Shown: positions 63,741-64,000 of the stretch, in pieces
How positions within the stretch are numbered: position 1 is the first letter of the stretch
Layout: each line of letters starts with the position of its first letter
DNA from: Piscicola geometra
Lineage: Eukaryota > Annelida > Clitellata > Hirudinida > Piscicolidae
Assembly (NCBI GenBank): GCA_943735955.1
Contig: OX030968.1
Span: 2,989,343-3,053,342, forward strand
Direction of reading: 5' to 3'
DNA length: 64,000 bases
Notes under the pieces: model-generated
The model's input: the letters and a program-made list of their open reading frames with translations, nothing else
What the model was told of the DNA's origin: nothing
The model's database searches: none
Translations under genes and position numbers: made by a program

Positions 63741-64000
63741 AGTAGATCAGTTAATAGATGCGTGGGTTGGAAGATGGGAGAAAAGGGTAAATAATGGGTA
63801 ATAGATAAAGGCGGATGGAAGGATGAAATAAGAAGAAATGAATGAGAAAGTAAAAATGACTTAGGATGAATCGACGAAGAGATAGGTGGACTGATAGAAA
63901 AATAAATAAAAGAGTAGGAGAATGAATAAACAAAATAATGGATGCGTGAATAGATAAATAGCTAGACGATGGGGGGTTGAGTGAATTGGTGGATAGGTGA

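Overview
This window is eukaryotic nuclear DNA from an animal. Genes are split into many short exons with GT-AG introns (plus two apparent GC-AG ones). The products are animal-specific: an FGF receptor, two neuroligin-like proteins, the E3 ubiquitin ligase COP1, secreted chymotrypsin-fold proteins and an NHL-like propeller protein. AT-rich introns full of micro- and minisatellites, together with this gene set, suggest a lophotrochozoan, perhaps a leech or other annelid. That is inference; the species cannot be fixed from the sequence.

Layout. 60-6290 (+): 3' part of an FGF receptor gene, from an N-terminal Ig domain to the stop. 7027-14362 (+): a large unfamiliar gene (about 2158 aa) with Cys/Gln-rich coiled-coil motifs and a C-terminal NHL-like propeller. 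14931-16410 (+) and 17556-19231 (-): a tail-to-tail pair of secreted serine-protease homologues, both lacking the catalytic His and Ser. 19777-31699 (-): a complete ten-exon neuroligin-like gene (about 900 aa), with a hAT transposon filling most of one intron. 32961-33684: a second, non-autonomous hAT-like element. 34313-46397 (+): a 21-exon COP1/RFWD2 gene (about 700 aa), one intron of which is almost entirely a 4.2-kb array of a 33-bp unit. 48479-57592 (+): the first four exons of a second neuroligin-like gene. 57593-64000: no coding exon found, mostly tandem repeats.

How genes were built. Exons were joined by homology, splice-site consensus and reading-frame phase. For FGFR, the NHL-like gene, both protease homologues, neuroligin A and COP1 the joined exons keep one frame to a stop. 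The two neuroligin copies lie in inverted orientation on either side of COP1, and the two protease homologues are also an inverted pair. In both pairs, patches of near-identity are confined to particular exons, which looks like gene conversion between inverted duplicates. Most long open frames elsewhere are artefacts of stop-free tandem repeats and are not listed as genes.
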